Assembly (NCBI GenBank): GCA_021792365.1
Contig: JAJYUT010000002.1
Span: 388,313 to 452,312 of the forward strand
Length of the DNA: 64,000 nucleotides
Reading direction: 5' to 3'
DNA from: Pseudomonadota bacterium
GTDB lineage: Bacteria; Pseudomonadota; Alphaproteobacteria; Dongiales; Dongiaceae
Made by a program: the position numbers and the translations under genes. Shown one piece after another: positions 35,798 to 44,025 of this stretch (position 1 is the first letter of the stretch; every line of letters starts with the position of its first letter). The notes below the pieces were generated by a model. That model was not told where the DNA came from, did not search any database, and saw only the letters and a program-made list of their open reading frames with translations.

Positions 35798-37369
35798 TCA
35801 GATCTCGTTCTTTCCCATCTTGTCCGCGATGTAGTCCGCCTGCCGGATCGCCAGCGCTACGATGGTGAGCGTGGGATTCTCCGCCGCCCCCGTCGTGAAC
35901 TGGCTGCCGTCGGAGATGAACAGGTTCGCGATGTCGTGAGTCTGGCCATGCTTGTTCACCACGCCGTCGCTCGCCTTCCCGCTCATGCGGTTGGTGCCGA
36001 GATTGTGCGTGGAGGGATAAGGCGGCGTGCGGAATGTCTGCACCGCACCCACGGCTTCGTAGACGGCGCTCCCCTGCTTGTAGGCGTGCTCGCGCATCGC
36101 GATGTCGTTGGGATGATCATCGAAATGCACGTTGGGCACCGGCAGGCCGTATTGGTCCTTCTCGGTCGCATGCAATGTGATGGCGTTCTTCTCCTGCGGC
36201 ATGTCCTCGCCCACGAGCCACATGCCGGCCATGTTGGCATAGCCTTCCATGGCGCTGCTGAAATCGCGGCCCCAGGCTCCGGGATCGAGGAACGCCGCCA
36301 TGAACGGCACGCCGAGGGAGAGCGTCTCCATCTCGTAGCCGCCGACGAAGCCGCGCTCCGGCTTGTTCTCCGCCTCGTCCTTGATGATGCCGGCCATGGT
36401 CGTCCCGCGGTGCATGTGCACGGGCTTGTCGAAGATTGCATAGACGGATCCCGTCATGTGGCGCATGTAGTTCCGGCCGACCTGGCCCGAGGAGTTCGCG
36501 AGCCCGTCGGGGAACTTCGCCGATGCCGAGTTGAGCAGCAGCCGCGGACTCTCGATCGAGTTGCCGGCGACCGCCACCACGCGCGCCTTCTGAACATGTT
36601 GATTGCCGTCTTTGTCGGCATAGAGCACGCCCGTCACCTTGCCGGAATCATTGTGCTGGATCTGCAGGGCCTGGCTGCTGGGCCGCACTTCCATGTTGCC
36701 GGTCGTCTCTCCCTTGGGGATCTCGGTATAGAGCGTCGACCACTTCGCGCCGGACTTGCAGCCCTGGAAGCAGAAGCCGATCTGCTGGCAGGCGCCACGC
36801 CCGTCGCGCGGCTGCGAGTTGATCGCCATGTTCCCGGTGTGGAAGTCCTTGTAGCCGAGCTTCTTCGCGCCGGCGGCGAGAACACGGAAATTGTTGTTGC
36901 CCGGCAGGCGCGGGATGCCGTGAGTGCCGGTGACGCCCATCTTGTCTTCCGCGCGGTCGTAATAGGGCTCCATCTCGGCGAGCGAGATCGGCCAGTCGAG
37001 CAGATTGGCGCCGGCGATATCTCCATAGGCCGATTTCACCCTGAACTCATGCTCCTGGAACCGCAGCGAAGCGCCGGCCCAATGCACCGTCGATCCGCCG
37101 ACCGCCTTCACGATCCAGGCCGGCAAGCCGGAGAAGTCCTTCGCCACGCGCCAGCTTCCCGAGGTGGTGCGCTTGTCGAGCCAAGAGATCTGGCTGAACA
37201 TGCCCCACTCGTCGTTGCTGAAATCCTCGATCTCGTGCCGGCCGCCTGCCTCCAGCAGCACGACCTTCACGCCCTTCTGCGCCAGCTCGTTGGACAGCGT
37301 TCCGCCGCCCGCGCCCGAGCCGATCACCACCACCACGCTGTCGTCGTTCAGTTCGAATTTCGCGGCCAT
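35798..37369 (-). CDS. GMC oxidoreductase, gluconate 2-dehydrogenase flavoprotein subunit-like
   Basis: A 523-residue FAD-dependent alcohol or sugar dehydrogenase subunit. The dinucleotide motif is VVIGSGAGGGTLSNEL (14-29). Other family features are GGSTVHWAG, the Cys-rich stretch CQQIGFCFQGCKSGAKW and the C-terminal catalytic His/Asn region STHNLGTNRM with GAAENPTLT. It lacks its own signal and is probably carried across the membrane with the Tat-bearing small subunit encoded 15 bases upstream. Electrons should pass to a cytochrome c; one is encoded nearby (38922). The substrate could be gluconate, sorbitol or another polyol. Confidence 0.87.
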   Translation of the reverse strand: MAAKFELNDDSVVVVIGSGAGGGTLSNELAQKGVKVVLLEAGGRHEIEDFSNDEWGMFSQISWLDKRTTSGSWRVAKDFSGLPAWIVKAVGGSTVHWAGASLRFQEHEFRVKSAYGDIAGANLLDWPISLAEMEPYYDRAEDKMGVTGTHGIPRLPGNNNFRVLAAGAKKLGYKDFHTGNMAINSQPRDGRGACQQIGFCFQGCKSGAKWSTLYTEIPKGETTGNMEVRPSSQALQIQHNDSGKVTGVLYADKDGNQHVQKARVVAVAGNSIESPRLLLNSASAKFPDGLANSSGQVGRNYMRHMTGSVYAIFDKPVHMHRGTTMAGIIKDEAENKPERGFVGGYEMETLSLGVPFMAAFLDPGAWGRDFSSAMEGYANMAGMWLVGEDMPQEKNAITLHATEKDQYGLPVPNVHFDDHPNDIAMREHAYKQGSAVYEAVGAVQTFRTPPYPSTHNLGTNRMSGKASDGVVNKHGQTHDIANLFISDGSQFTTGAAENPTLTIVALAIRQADYIADKMGKNEI

Positions 37370-37384
37370 GATTGCGATCCTTCC

Positions 37385-37900
37385 TCAGGCGTCCTGCAGC
37401 CAGTCGATGTCGTCGAAGCCGCGGTTGATGTAACCGCCGAGCTCAGCGGACGGACCTTCGTAGCCCAGCACCTTCCAGACATCCGGGTTGTTGTAGATGC
37501 CGACGACGCATTCGCCGCGCACGGTCTGGAAGGGCGCGGAGCCTTCGATATCCTTCAGCACTGCTTCCTGGCCGGCCGCGTCCAGTGTCTCGAACTTCTT
37601 CTCTTTCAGCGCGGCGGCGCCTTCCTGCAGCGAGCGCAGGAGCGCCGGATCGGCCGACGCCTTTTCATCCAGGCCGTGGATCACCTTGCCGTAGATCGAG
37701 TCGTCGAGCATGGCGTGCGGATAGGTCGCGCGCGCCATGCGCACCAGCATCGCCGCCTCGTCGCCGGTCAGCGCCTTGGTGGACATGGCCCAGGCGCCGT
37801 TGCCGCCGATGACCAGATTTCCGCCGGCCACCAGCACCATGGCGCCCGCGGCCGACGTCGTCGCCAGAAAGGCGCGACGCCCCATCACGCTCTTAGCCAT
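37385..37900 (-). CDS. Small subunit (subunit III type) of a gluconate/sugar dehydrogenase, Tat signal
   Basis: A 171-residue periplasmic subunit with a twin-arginine signal (GRRAFLAT near residues 8-15, hydrophobic stretch to about 35, AWA cleavage site). The mature domain resembles gluconate 2-dehydrogenase subunit 3, which accompanies GMC flavoproteins and is needed for their export and stability. It is first in the operon with the GMC gene 15 bases downstream. A third, triheme cytochrome subunit normally completes the complex; only a separate monoheme cytochrome is present. Confidence 0.82.
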   Translation of the reverse strand: MAKSVMGRRAFLATTSAAGAMVLVAGGNLVIGGNGAWAMSTKALTGDEAAMLVRMARATYPHAMLDDSIYGKVIHGLDEKASADPALLRSLQEGAAALKEKKFETLDAAGQEAVLKDIEGSAPFQTVRGECVVGIYNNPDVWKVLGYEGPSAELGGYINRGFDDIDWLQDA

Positions 37901-37948
37901 CTCGTTTCCTCCGCTTGTTTACGCCGCGTTTAACGCGGTCATCTCTTG

Positions 37949-38344
37949 TCAGCGATAGCGGCCGTGCCGCTGTAAAACCTCGATCTTGTAGCCGTCGGGA
38001 TCCTGGACGAAGAAGAAGCGGGCCATCAGCGCGCCCTCGCGATGGAACTCCTTGATGGGGTTCGGATTGAGGCCGTTCTCCGTGAAACGGCGATGCTCGC
38101 CATCAAGATCCGCGACCGCGATCGCGACATGGCCGTACCCGTCGCCGTGGGTGTAGGGCTCCACCCGGCCGTGATTCCAGGTCAGCTCGATTTCGAAATC
38201 GTTCTCAGGATTGCGCAGATAGACGAGCGTGAAGCCGTCGAAATCGAACCGGTCCGCCGGTGCCAGTCCGAACGCCGTGTCATAGAACCTCATCGACGCG
38301 TCCAGGTCGCGGACGCGGATCATGCTGTGGATGATCTTCGCCAT
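37949..38344 (-). CDS. gloA: VOC-superfamily protein, glyoxalase I-like
   Basis: A 131-residue protein with the paired beta-alpha-beta3 modules of glyoxalase I. The early IIHSMIRVRDLDASMRFY segment, the YGHVAIAV strand and the FFVQDPDGYKIEVLQR end closely match lactoylglutathione lyases, which convert the methylglyoxal-glutathione hemithioacetal. Metal ligands are expected at H10, E56, H76 and E128. The ATG at 38344 is preceded by GGAGAAGG; an upstream extension is excluded. The gene symbol is likely but glyoxalase activity is not proven by sequence alone. Confidence 0.8.
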   Translation of the reverse strand: MAKIIHSMIRVRDLDASMRFYDTAFGLAPADRFDFDGFTLVYLRNPENDFEIELTWNHGRVEPYTHGDGYGHVAIAVADLDGEHRRFTENGLNPNPIKEFHREGALMARFFFVQDPDGYKIEVLQRHGRYR

Positions 38345-38425
38345 GCCTTCTCCCAAGCTCGCAAGGCAAAGCTTAAGAGCGTAGCGCGCGGACGGGTGTT
38401 ATCCGATTACTACACAGCAGGTTGT

Positions 38426-38447
38426 TGCTGCACTTCGCAGTGCAGCA
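38426..38447 (-). terminator. Hairpin after the ribbon-helix-helix gene
   Basis: A perfect nine-base inverted repeat (TGCTGCACT at 38426-38434 with its complement at 38439-38447) encloses a four-base loop that reads GCGA on the minus strand, a stable tetraloop. It begins five bases past the stop of the gene ending at 38452. There is no clear T-run. Confidence 0.6.
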
Positions 38448-38451
38448 TTGG

Positions 38452-38772
38452 TCACGCCACCTTCCTTTCGCCGGCCAAGTCGTCATGCGCATATTGGACA
38501 AGTGCCATGTCCTTGTTGCGCTCGATGAAGGCGGCGCAGGTCACGCGCAGCAGCGAGGTGAAATTGCCCACCTCGCCGCGCAATTCCAGCACCTCGTCGT
38601 GCAGCGTGGCGATGAAGCGACCGGTCGACATGCCTTCGCGCTTGGCGATCTGGTCCAGGATCGACCAGAACAGGGCTTCCAGGCGGATGCTGGTGCTGAA
38701 TCCGTTCAGCCGCACGGAGCGGGTAATCGTTTGATAGATTGCGGGATCTTGGCTCGCGAACACGTGACACAT
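38452..38772 (-). CDS. Ribbon-helix-helix domain protein
   Basis: A 106-residue protein with a predicted RHH fold: a beta strand (TRSVRLNGFSTSIRLE) followed by helices (LFWSILDQIAKREGMSTGRFIATLHDEV). The pattern matches the RHH_4 family found widely in alphaproteobacteria. Members are presumed DNA-binding dimers, but few have assigned targets. It is followed by a hairpin and lies between a glyoxalase-like gene and a cytochrome c gene, all on the same strand. Confidence 0.75.
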   Translation of the reverse strand: MCHVFASQDPAIYQTITRSVRLNGFSTSIRLEALFWSILDQIAKREGMSTGRFIATLHDEVLELRGEVGNFTSLLRVTCAAFIERNKDMALVQYAHDDLAGERKVA

Positions 38773-38921
38773 GGCGGTGGCTCCTCCCAGATCGGCCCGT
38801 TTTGGGCTCGTGACGCTTGCGCTTTCCTTCCGGCAACCTGCTGCGCCGGCTCAAGGAACAGTAAACCCTTTGCGACCGCAATCAAAGTCGCCGTAGGGCC
38901 AGGGTCGAGCGGTTCAAAAGG

Positions 38922-39299
38922 TTAGCGCCGCGTCTTAAGATATTCGATGACCAGCCTGCGCTTGTCCGGATCCGCCTGCTTGTAGAGCATCACCGAACCC
39001 GGAATGACGGATTGCGGGTCGGCGAGCCATTGGTCGAGCGTAGCCTCGTCCCACACTAGGCCGCTCCCGCCCACGACGAAGGCAGGCGAATACTTGAAGC
39101 TCTCCACCTTCCCCGCCGCGCGGCCGATGACGCCGAACAGGTTGGGTCCCTGGCGCGGCCCCGCCTCCGGCGCCGCGACATGGCAGGTCCCGCAGGATTT
39201 CTTGAACTGCGCTTCGGCAGCAGCGAGATCGACCGGGGTCGCGAAGGCAACTGGGGGCAGAACAGCAAGCCAGAACGCCACGCCGGCAAAACACCGCAT
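38922..39299 (-). CDS. Periplasmic monoheme cytochrome c
   Basis: A 125-residue class I cytochrome c. A signal peptide (residues 1-20, VAFA cleavage) directs it to the periplasm. The heme is attached at C36-GT-C39-H40, and M104 in SVMLYK is the probable distal ligand. The GPNLFGVIGRAAG segment is typical of mitochondrial-like c550/c2 cytochromes. The ATG at 39299 follows a GGAGGTGG site. It may accept electrons from the GMC dehydrogenase encoded about 1.5 kb away, but the genes are separated by other genes and a hairpin. Confidence 0.9.
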   Translation of the reverse strand: MRCFAGVAFWLAVLPPVAFATPVDLAAAEAQFKKSCGTCHVAAPEAGPRQGPNLFGVIGRAAGKVESFKYSPAFVVGGSGLVWDEATLDQWLADPQSVIPGSVMLYKQADPDKRRLVIEYLKTRR

Positions 39300-39478
39300 C
39301 GCCACCACCTCCGAAACCAGATTTGCCGGTGATCCTAGCGCCGTCACCACATGCCCGGTGTTAGCCAAATACTACAATACATCGGGTAGAACGGATCGAG
39401 GACGTAACAGTACAATTTCCCTCTTGCGCGGCGCGCGTCGGCCATGGCTGGCTTTCGCTCGCTGCGAGGAGTCTTGCC

Positions 39479-40108
39479 ATGCCTGATCTTCACACCTGGA
39501 TCTCGTTCGTCGCCGCCACCGAGGCGCTGCTGATCATGCCCGGCCCCACGGTCCTGCTGGTCATCAGCTACGCCCTGGCGCAGGGGAAGCGCTCCGCCTG
39601 GGCGACGGTGCCGGGCGTGGCGGCCGGCGACTTCACGGCCATGGCCCTCTCCCTCGCCGGGTTGGGCGCTCTCCTAGCGGCCTCGGCGGAGCTGTTCACC
39701 GTGCTCAAGTTGGCAGGCGCGGCCTACCTCATCTATCTGGGCATCAAGGTCCTGCGCGCCCCCGTGCCGGAAACGCTCGATGACAACGCGCCGCGCGAAA
39801 GCGCGCCGTGGCGCATCACGGCCCACGCCTATGCGGTCACGGCTCTCAACCCGAAGAGCATCGTGTTCTACGTCGCGTTTTTCCCGTTGTTCCTGAGCGC
39901 CGACCTGCCGCTGCTGCCGCAGGTCATCGTGCTGGGCGGCACCTTCCTGGTGATGGCGACCGTCAACGCCGTCCTCTACGCCCTGCTCGCGGGCCAGGTG
40001 ACGCGCTTCCTGAAGGGTTATCGGGCGCGGAGGAATTTGAACCGCACGGCGGGCGGGATCCTGCTGGTGACCGGCGGCCTGCTCGGCCTGGCCAGGCGAT
40101 CGGCGTAG
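39479..40108 (+). CDS. LysE/RhtB-family exporter, copy 1 of 3
   Basis: A 209-residue inner-membrane protein with about six hydrophobic segments. The early MPGPTVLLVISYALAQGKRSAW motif and LNPKSIVFYVAFFPLF in the middle are signatures of the LysE/RhtB amino-acid exporters, which expel amino acids or related metabolites. GAGGAGTC upstream of the ATG is a good ribosome site and the 179-base gap before it probably holds the promoter. It is followed after four bases by a paralogue of identical length. It differs from the other two in having lost the PTD motif for PTV. Confidence 0.87.
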   Translation: MPDLHTWISFVAATEALLIMPGPTVLLVISYALAQGKRSAWATVPGVAAGDFTAMALSLAGLGALLAASAELFTVLKLAGAAYLIYLGIKVLRAPVPETLDDNAPRESAPWRITAHAYAVTALNPKSIVFYVAFFPLFLSADLPLLPQVIVLGGTFLVMATVNAVLYALLAGQVTRFLKGYRARRNLNRTAGGILLVTGGLLGLARRSA

Positions 40109-40112
40109 CACC

Positions 40113-40742
40113 ATGCCTGATCTTCACATCTGGGTCGCCTTTGTCCTCGCGGCCGAGGCGCTGCTGATCATGCCCGGTCCCACCGACATGGTGGTGGTGA
40201 GCTACGCCCTCACCCAGGGCAAGCGCTCGGCCTGGGCCAGCGTTCCGGGCGTGACGCTCGGCGACGCAACTGCGCTCATCCTGTCGCTGCTGGGGCTCGG
40301 CGCAATCCTGATGACCTCGGCAGATCTGTTCAACGCACTGAAGATCGCCGGCGCCCTTTACCTGGTATATCTCGGCATAAAGACGTGGCGCGCGCCGGTG
40401 CCGGAGACGCTCGACGACCGCCCTTCGCTGCAGCATGGCCGCTGGCGCATCATGGCACATACCTATATGGCGACCGCGCTCAATCCCGGCGGCATTGTGT
40501 TCTACGTGGCCTTCTTCCCGCAGTTCCTGAGCGCAGACAAGCCGTTGCTGCCTCAGGTCGCCGTGTTCGGCACAACCTTCATCGCCATGGGCACGCTCAA
40601 TTCGATCCTCTATGCCACGCTGGCGCTGCGGGTGCGCCGCTTCGTCACGAGCTACCGCGCGCGCAAGAACATGAATCGCGCCACCGGTGCCTTCCTGATG
40701 GCTATGGGCGGCGTCGTGGCATTGGCAAGACGCGCGGCTTGA
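40113..40742 (+). CDS. LysE/RhtB-family exporter, copy 2 of 3
   Basis: A 209-residue paralogue with MPGPTDMVVVSYALTQGKRSAW near the start, YLGIKTWRAPVPETLDD at the loop and LNPGGIVFYVAFFPQFL in the fourth segment. Only four bases separate it from copy 1, so the two should be translated from one mRNA. No ribosome site is strong; reinitiation is likely. Export of amino acids or their analogues is inferred from the family. Confidence 0.87.
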   Translation: MPDLHIWVAFVLAAEALLIMPGPTDMVVVSYALTQGKRSAWASVPGVTLGDATALILSLLGLGAILMTSADLFNALKIAGALYLVYLGIKTWRAPVPETLDDRPSLQHGRWRIMAHTYMATALNPGGIVFYVAFFPQFLSADKPLLPQVAVFGTTFIAMGTLNSILYATLALRVRRFVTSYRARKNMNRATGAFLMAMGGVVALARRAA

Positions 40743-40754
40743 GGGAGAGAGCGC

Positions 40755-41384
40755 ATGCCTGAACTTCACGCCATCGGTGCCTTCGTCACGGCCGCGGTCC
40801 TGCTGCTGGTCGTGCCCGGTCCCACCGATACCTTGGTCGTCAGCTACGTCCTGATCCGGGGCCGCCGCTCCGCGCTTGCCAGCGTGCCGGGTGTCTGCCT
40901 CGGCTATATCGCGTCGCTCAGCTTGACGCTGCTCGGCCTCGGCGCGCTGCTGATGACCTCCGCCGAGCTGTTCCATGCGCTGAAGATCGCTGGCGCCGTT
41001 TACCTCATCTATCTCGGTATCAAGACCTGGCGCGCGCCGGTGCCGGAAACCCTGAACGACGATGGGCGGCTGGCGCGCGACAAGTGGCGCATGTTCACGC
41101 AGTCCTTCATCGTGACCGCCCTCAATCCCGCCGGCATCATGTTCTACGTGGCGTTCTTTCCGCAGTTCATCGACATCGAACGGCCGCTGATGCCGCAGAT
41201 GGTCGCCCTGGGTGCGTGCTTCGTCATCCTCGGCACGCTCAACTCCGCGCTCTACGCCACCCTCGCCGTGCAGGTGCGCCGCTTCGTCCACAGCCAGCGC
41301 GCCCGCAAGAACATCAATCGCGCTACCGGCGGCATCCTGATCGCGATGGGCGGCATGATGAGTCTCGCCAGGCGCGCGGCGTAG
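40755..41384 (+). CDS. LysE/RhtB-family exporter, copy 3 of 3
   Basis: A third 209-residue paralogue, with VPGPTDTLVVSYVLIRGRRSAL, YLGIKTWRAPVPETLND and LNPAGIMFYVAFFPQFI. It begins 12 bases after copy 2 behind a GGGAGAG site. All three have the same length and the same C-terminal RAxxNxNRxxGG motif, showing recent tandem duplication. It is followed after 24 bases by a class V aminotransferase-fold gene, which may act on the same class of substrate. Confidence 0.87.
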   Translation: MPELHAIGAFVTAAVLLLVVPGPTDTLVVSYVLIRGRRSALASVPGVCLGYIASLSLTLLGLGALLMTSAELFHALKIAGAVYLIYLGIKTWRAPVPETLNDDGRLARDKWRMFTQSFIVTALNPAGIMFYVAFFPQFIDIERPLMPQMVALGACFVILGTLNSALYATLAVQVRRFVHSQRARKNINRATGGILIAMGGMMSLARRAA

Positions 41385-41408
41385 TTAAGGCAGTTCGAAG
41401 GTTCATCG

Positions 41409-42584
41409 ATGCAGACTCTCGATATCGCCCGCCTGCGCGCGGACACGCCAGCTTGCGAGAAGCTGATCTATTTCAACAATGCCGGCTCCTCCCTGATGCC
41501 GCAGCCGGTCTATCAGACCGTGCTCGATCACCTGGCGCTTGAACAGGCCATCGGCGGATACGCGGCCGAAGGCCAAGCCGAGCCATTGCTGGAGGACTTC
41601 TACGACGCGTTCGCCGCGCTGCTGAACTGCGATCGGTCCGAGATCGCCTATGTCGAGAACGCGACCCGTGCGTGGGATATGGCGTTCTACTCCCTGCCCT
41701 TGAAGGAAGGCGATCGCATCCTCACCGTGGAGGCGGAGTACGTCAGCAACTTCCTCGCCTATCTGCACCAAGCCAGGCGCCGAGGCCTGGAGATCGACAT
41801 CGCGCCGTGCGATGCCAGTGGCCAGGTCGACCTCGACGCCCTGGAGCGCCTGATCGGCCCGAAGACCAGACTGATTGCCGTCACCCACATTCCGACCCAG
41901 GGCGGCCTGGTCAATCCGGCAGAGGAGATCGGCAATATCGCGCGCCGCCACGGCATCACCTATCTGCTGGATGCGTGCCAGTCGGTCGGCCAGATGCCGC
42001 TCGACGTCCGAACGATCGGCTGCGACCTGCTGTCCGGCACCGGCCGCAAGTTCCTGCGCGGCCCGCGCGGTACAGGGTTTCTCTATGTCTCGAAAGATAT
42101 CCTCCAGCAGCTCGACCCGCCCTTCATCGATCTGCACGCCGCCACCTGGACGGACGCCCGCAGCTTCACGATGCGGCCCGACGCACGGCGGTTCGAGAAC
42201 TGGGAAAGCTATGTCGCCGGCCGCGTCGGCTTGCGCACGGCGGTACGCTATGCGCTCGAAATCGGTCTTGAGCCGATCCGCGCGCGCGTCACGATGCTGG
42301 CCGATCGCCTGCGCGCGTCACTCGCGGAACTGCCGGGCGTCACGGTGCGGGATCTCGGCCGCGTGCGCTCCGGCATCGTGACCTTTACCAAGAATGGCGA
42401 AGCGCCCCCTGAGATCCAAGCCCGCTTGCGCGCCGCCAATGTCAGCGTCTCCGTCTCGAGCAGGACGTCGGCCCAGCTCGATTTCGGGCGGCGCGGACTC
42501 AGCCAAGTGGTCCGCGCCTCGGTGCACTATTTCAATACCGAGCGCGAGATCGAGCTCCTTTGCCGGACCCTCCAGCAGGCCTAG
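41409..42584 (+). CDS. PLP-dependent enzyme of the class V aminotransferase / cysteine desulfurase fold
   Basis: A 391-residue fold-type I PLP enzyme. The Schiff-base lysine is K214 in GTGRKFLRGPRG; D188 and Q191 (LLDACQS) contact the cofactor ring; the N-terminal YFNNAGSSLMP fits the class V group. Similar proteins act as isopenicillin-N-epimerase-like, kynureninase-like or C-S lyase (EgtE-like) enzymes, so the reaction cannot be fixed. It lies directly behind the three exporters and is probably on the same transcript, hinting that the exported compound is an amino acid derivative. Confidence 0.82.
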   Translation: MQTLDIARLRADTPACEKLIYFNNAGSSLMPQPVYQTVLDHLALEQAIGGYAAEGQAEPLLEDFYDAFAALLNCDRSEIAYVENATRAWDMAFYSLPLKEGDRILTVEAEYVSNFLAYLHQARRRGLEIDIAPCDASGQVDLDALERLIGPKTRLIAVTHIPTQGGLVNPAEEIGNIARRHGITYLLDACQSVGQMPLDVRTIGCDLLSGTGRKFLRGPRGTGFLYVSKDILQQLDPPFIDLHAATWTDARSFTMRPDARRFENWESYVAGRVGLRTAVRYALEIGLEPIRARVTMLADRLRASLAELPGVTVRDLGRVRSGIVTFTKNGEAPPEIQARLRAANVSVSVSSRTSAQLDFGRRGLSQVVRASVHYFNTEREIELLCRTLQQA

Positions 42585-42664
42585 TCTGTTGACTGGCTGG
42601 CTTTGGCGGTTGGCGCGCAGTGGTGCGATGTCGGCCCAGGCCAGTCCAATAGGAGGATCATATC

Positions 42665-43069
42665 ATGGACGTGATCGCATACCTGTTCTTCGAAGGCCGC
42701 ACTGAAGAAGCGCTGGACTTCTATCAGCGCGCGCTTGGCGCAAAGGTGGAGGCGGTCCATCGTTACAAGGACAGCCCGGAGCCCGGCCACGCTCCGCCGG
42801 GGGCGGAGAACAAGGTGATGCACGCCACCTTCACCATCGGCGATACGACCGTCATGGCGTCGGATGGAAACTGCCAGGGAGCGCCGGACTTCAGGGGCGT
42901 TTCGCTGTCGCTCAACGTCGGCACGGAAGCAGAGGCGGAGCAACTTTTCGCGGCCTTGAGTGACGGCGGCCAGGTCCAACTGCCGCTGACCAAGACCTTC
43001 TTCTCGCCACGCTTCGGGATGGTCGCTGACCGCTTCGGCGTTTCCTGGATGGTGCACGTCCGCCCGTAG
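42665..43069 (+). CDS. PhnB-like VOC-superfamily protein
   Basis: A 134-residue protein of the PhnB/DUF1428-like branch of the vicinal oxygen chelate fold. Features are AYLFFEGRTEEALDFYQRALGA at the start, KVMHATFTIGDTTVMASD in the middle and the FFSPRFGMVADRFGVSWMV end, which is diagnostic. The E. coli relative sits in phosphonate loci but has no proven enzymatic role. GGAGG lies close upstream of the ATG. It is convergent with an SDR gene. Confidence 0.82.
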   Translation: MDVIAYLFFEGRTEEALDFYQRALGAKVEAVHRYKDSPEPGHAPPGAENKVMHATFTIGDTTVMASDGNCQGAPDFRGVSLSLNVGTEAEAEQLFAALSDGGQVQLPLTKTFFSPRFGMVADRFGVSWMVHVRP

Positions 43070-43078
43070 GAAGAGCGC

Positions 43079-43858
43079 CTACAACGTGCCCGGATAGGTT
43101 CCGCCGTCGACCAGGATGTTCTGCCCGACGATGTAGCCGGCGTGCTGACTGCACAGGAAGGCGCAGACCGCGCCGAATTCCTCTGGCGTGCCGAAGCGGC
43201 CGCTGGTTTCCGCGGCCTTGGCCTCCGCCAGCGCGGTCTCGACGGGCACGCGGCGGGCGCGGGCATCCGCTTCGGTCAGCTTGAGCAGGCGGTCGGTCTC
43301 GTGCGAGCCGGGCAGCAGGTTATTGATCGTAACGTTGTGCCTGGCGACCTGGCGCGACAGGCCCGCGACGAACCCGGTCAAGCCAGCCCGAGCGCCGTTG
43401 GAAAGGCCAAGCGTGGGATAGGGGCTCTTCACTGCCGCCGAGGTGATATTGACGATGCGACCCCATTGCCGCTCGACCATCCCGTCGATCACCGCCTTCA
43501 TCAGCAGGATGTGGGTGATCATGTTGTTCTGCACCGCCTGATGCCACTCGTATTCGCCCCAGTCGCGGAAGTCGCCGGCCGGCGGGCCGCCAGAATTCGT
43601 GACGAGAATGTCCGGGTTGGCGCAGGCGGACAGGAGAGCCTGCCGCCCCTCCGCCGTCGTCACGTCCGCCACCACCGAGGTGACGCGCGTGCCGCTCGCC
43701 TTGCGGATCGCCTCGGCGGTCTCCGCAAGCTGGGCCAAGTGACGCGCCGCAATCGTGACCTTCACGCCCTCGCGGGCCAGGGCCTCTGCGCAGGCCCGTC
43801 CGAGCCCCTTGCTCGCGCCGCAGACGATGGCCTTCTTGCCGGCAATTCCGAGTTCCAC
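43079..43858 (-). CDS. Atypical short-chain dehydrogenase/reductase-like protein
   Basis: A 259-residue Rossmann-fold protein of the SDR superfamily. The dinucleotide motif is CGASKGLGRACAEAL (13-27), NSGGPP replaces the usual NNAG at 88-93, and the C-terminal GGTYPG is normal. At the catalytic site S140 is kept, but the Tyr and Lys positions (spacing 13 and 4) are S153 and R157 (LSNGAR). It therefore lacks the YxxxK dyad, as in a known BKR-like divergent subgroup. Either another residue acts as acid or it is not a classical oxidoreductase. The start is a GTG at 43858 with AAGGAGGGTGAGG upstream. Confidence 0.82.
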   Translation of the reverse strand: MELGIAGKKAIVCGASKGLGRACAEALAREGVKVTIAARHLAQLAETAEAIRKASGTRVTSVVADVTTAEGRQALLSACANPDILVTNSGGPPAGDFRDWGEYEWHQAVQNNMITHILLMKAVIDGMVERQWGRIVNITSAAVKSPYPTLGLSNGARAGLTGFVAGLSRQVARHNVTINNLLPGSHETDRLLKLTEADARARRVPVETALAEAKAAETSGRFGTPEEFGAVCAFLCSQHAGYIVGQNILVDGGTYPGTL

Positions 43859-44025
43859 GCCTCACCCTCCTTCGCCCTCCGCGCCGCGCCTCCCGCCCTT
43901 TTATGTCAAGGGCTTGGAGCCGTCCATGGGGCATAAGTCCTTGGCGCTTGCCGGACCGGGCGGAACGGCCTAGGTTGCGATGCAACAGCGATATCCACAG
44001 AGAATCCGGGCCAGAGGCCGCACGC

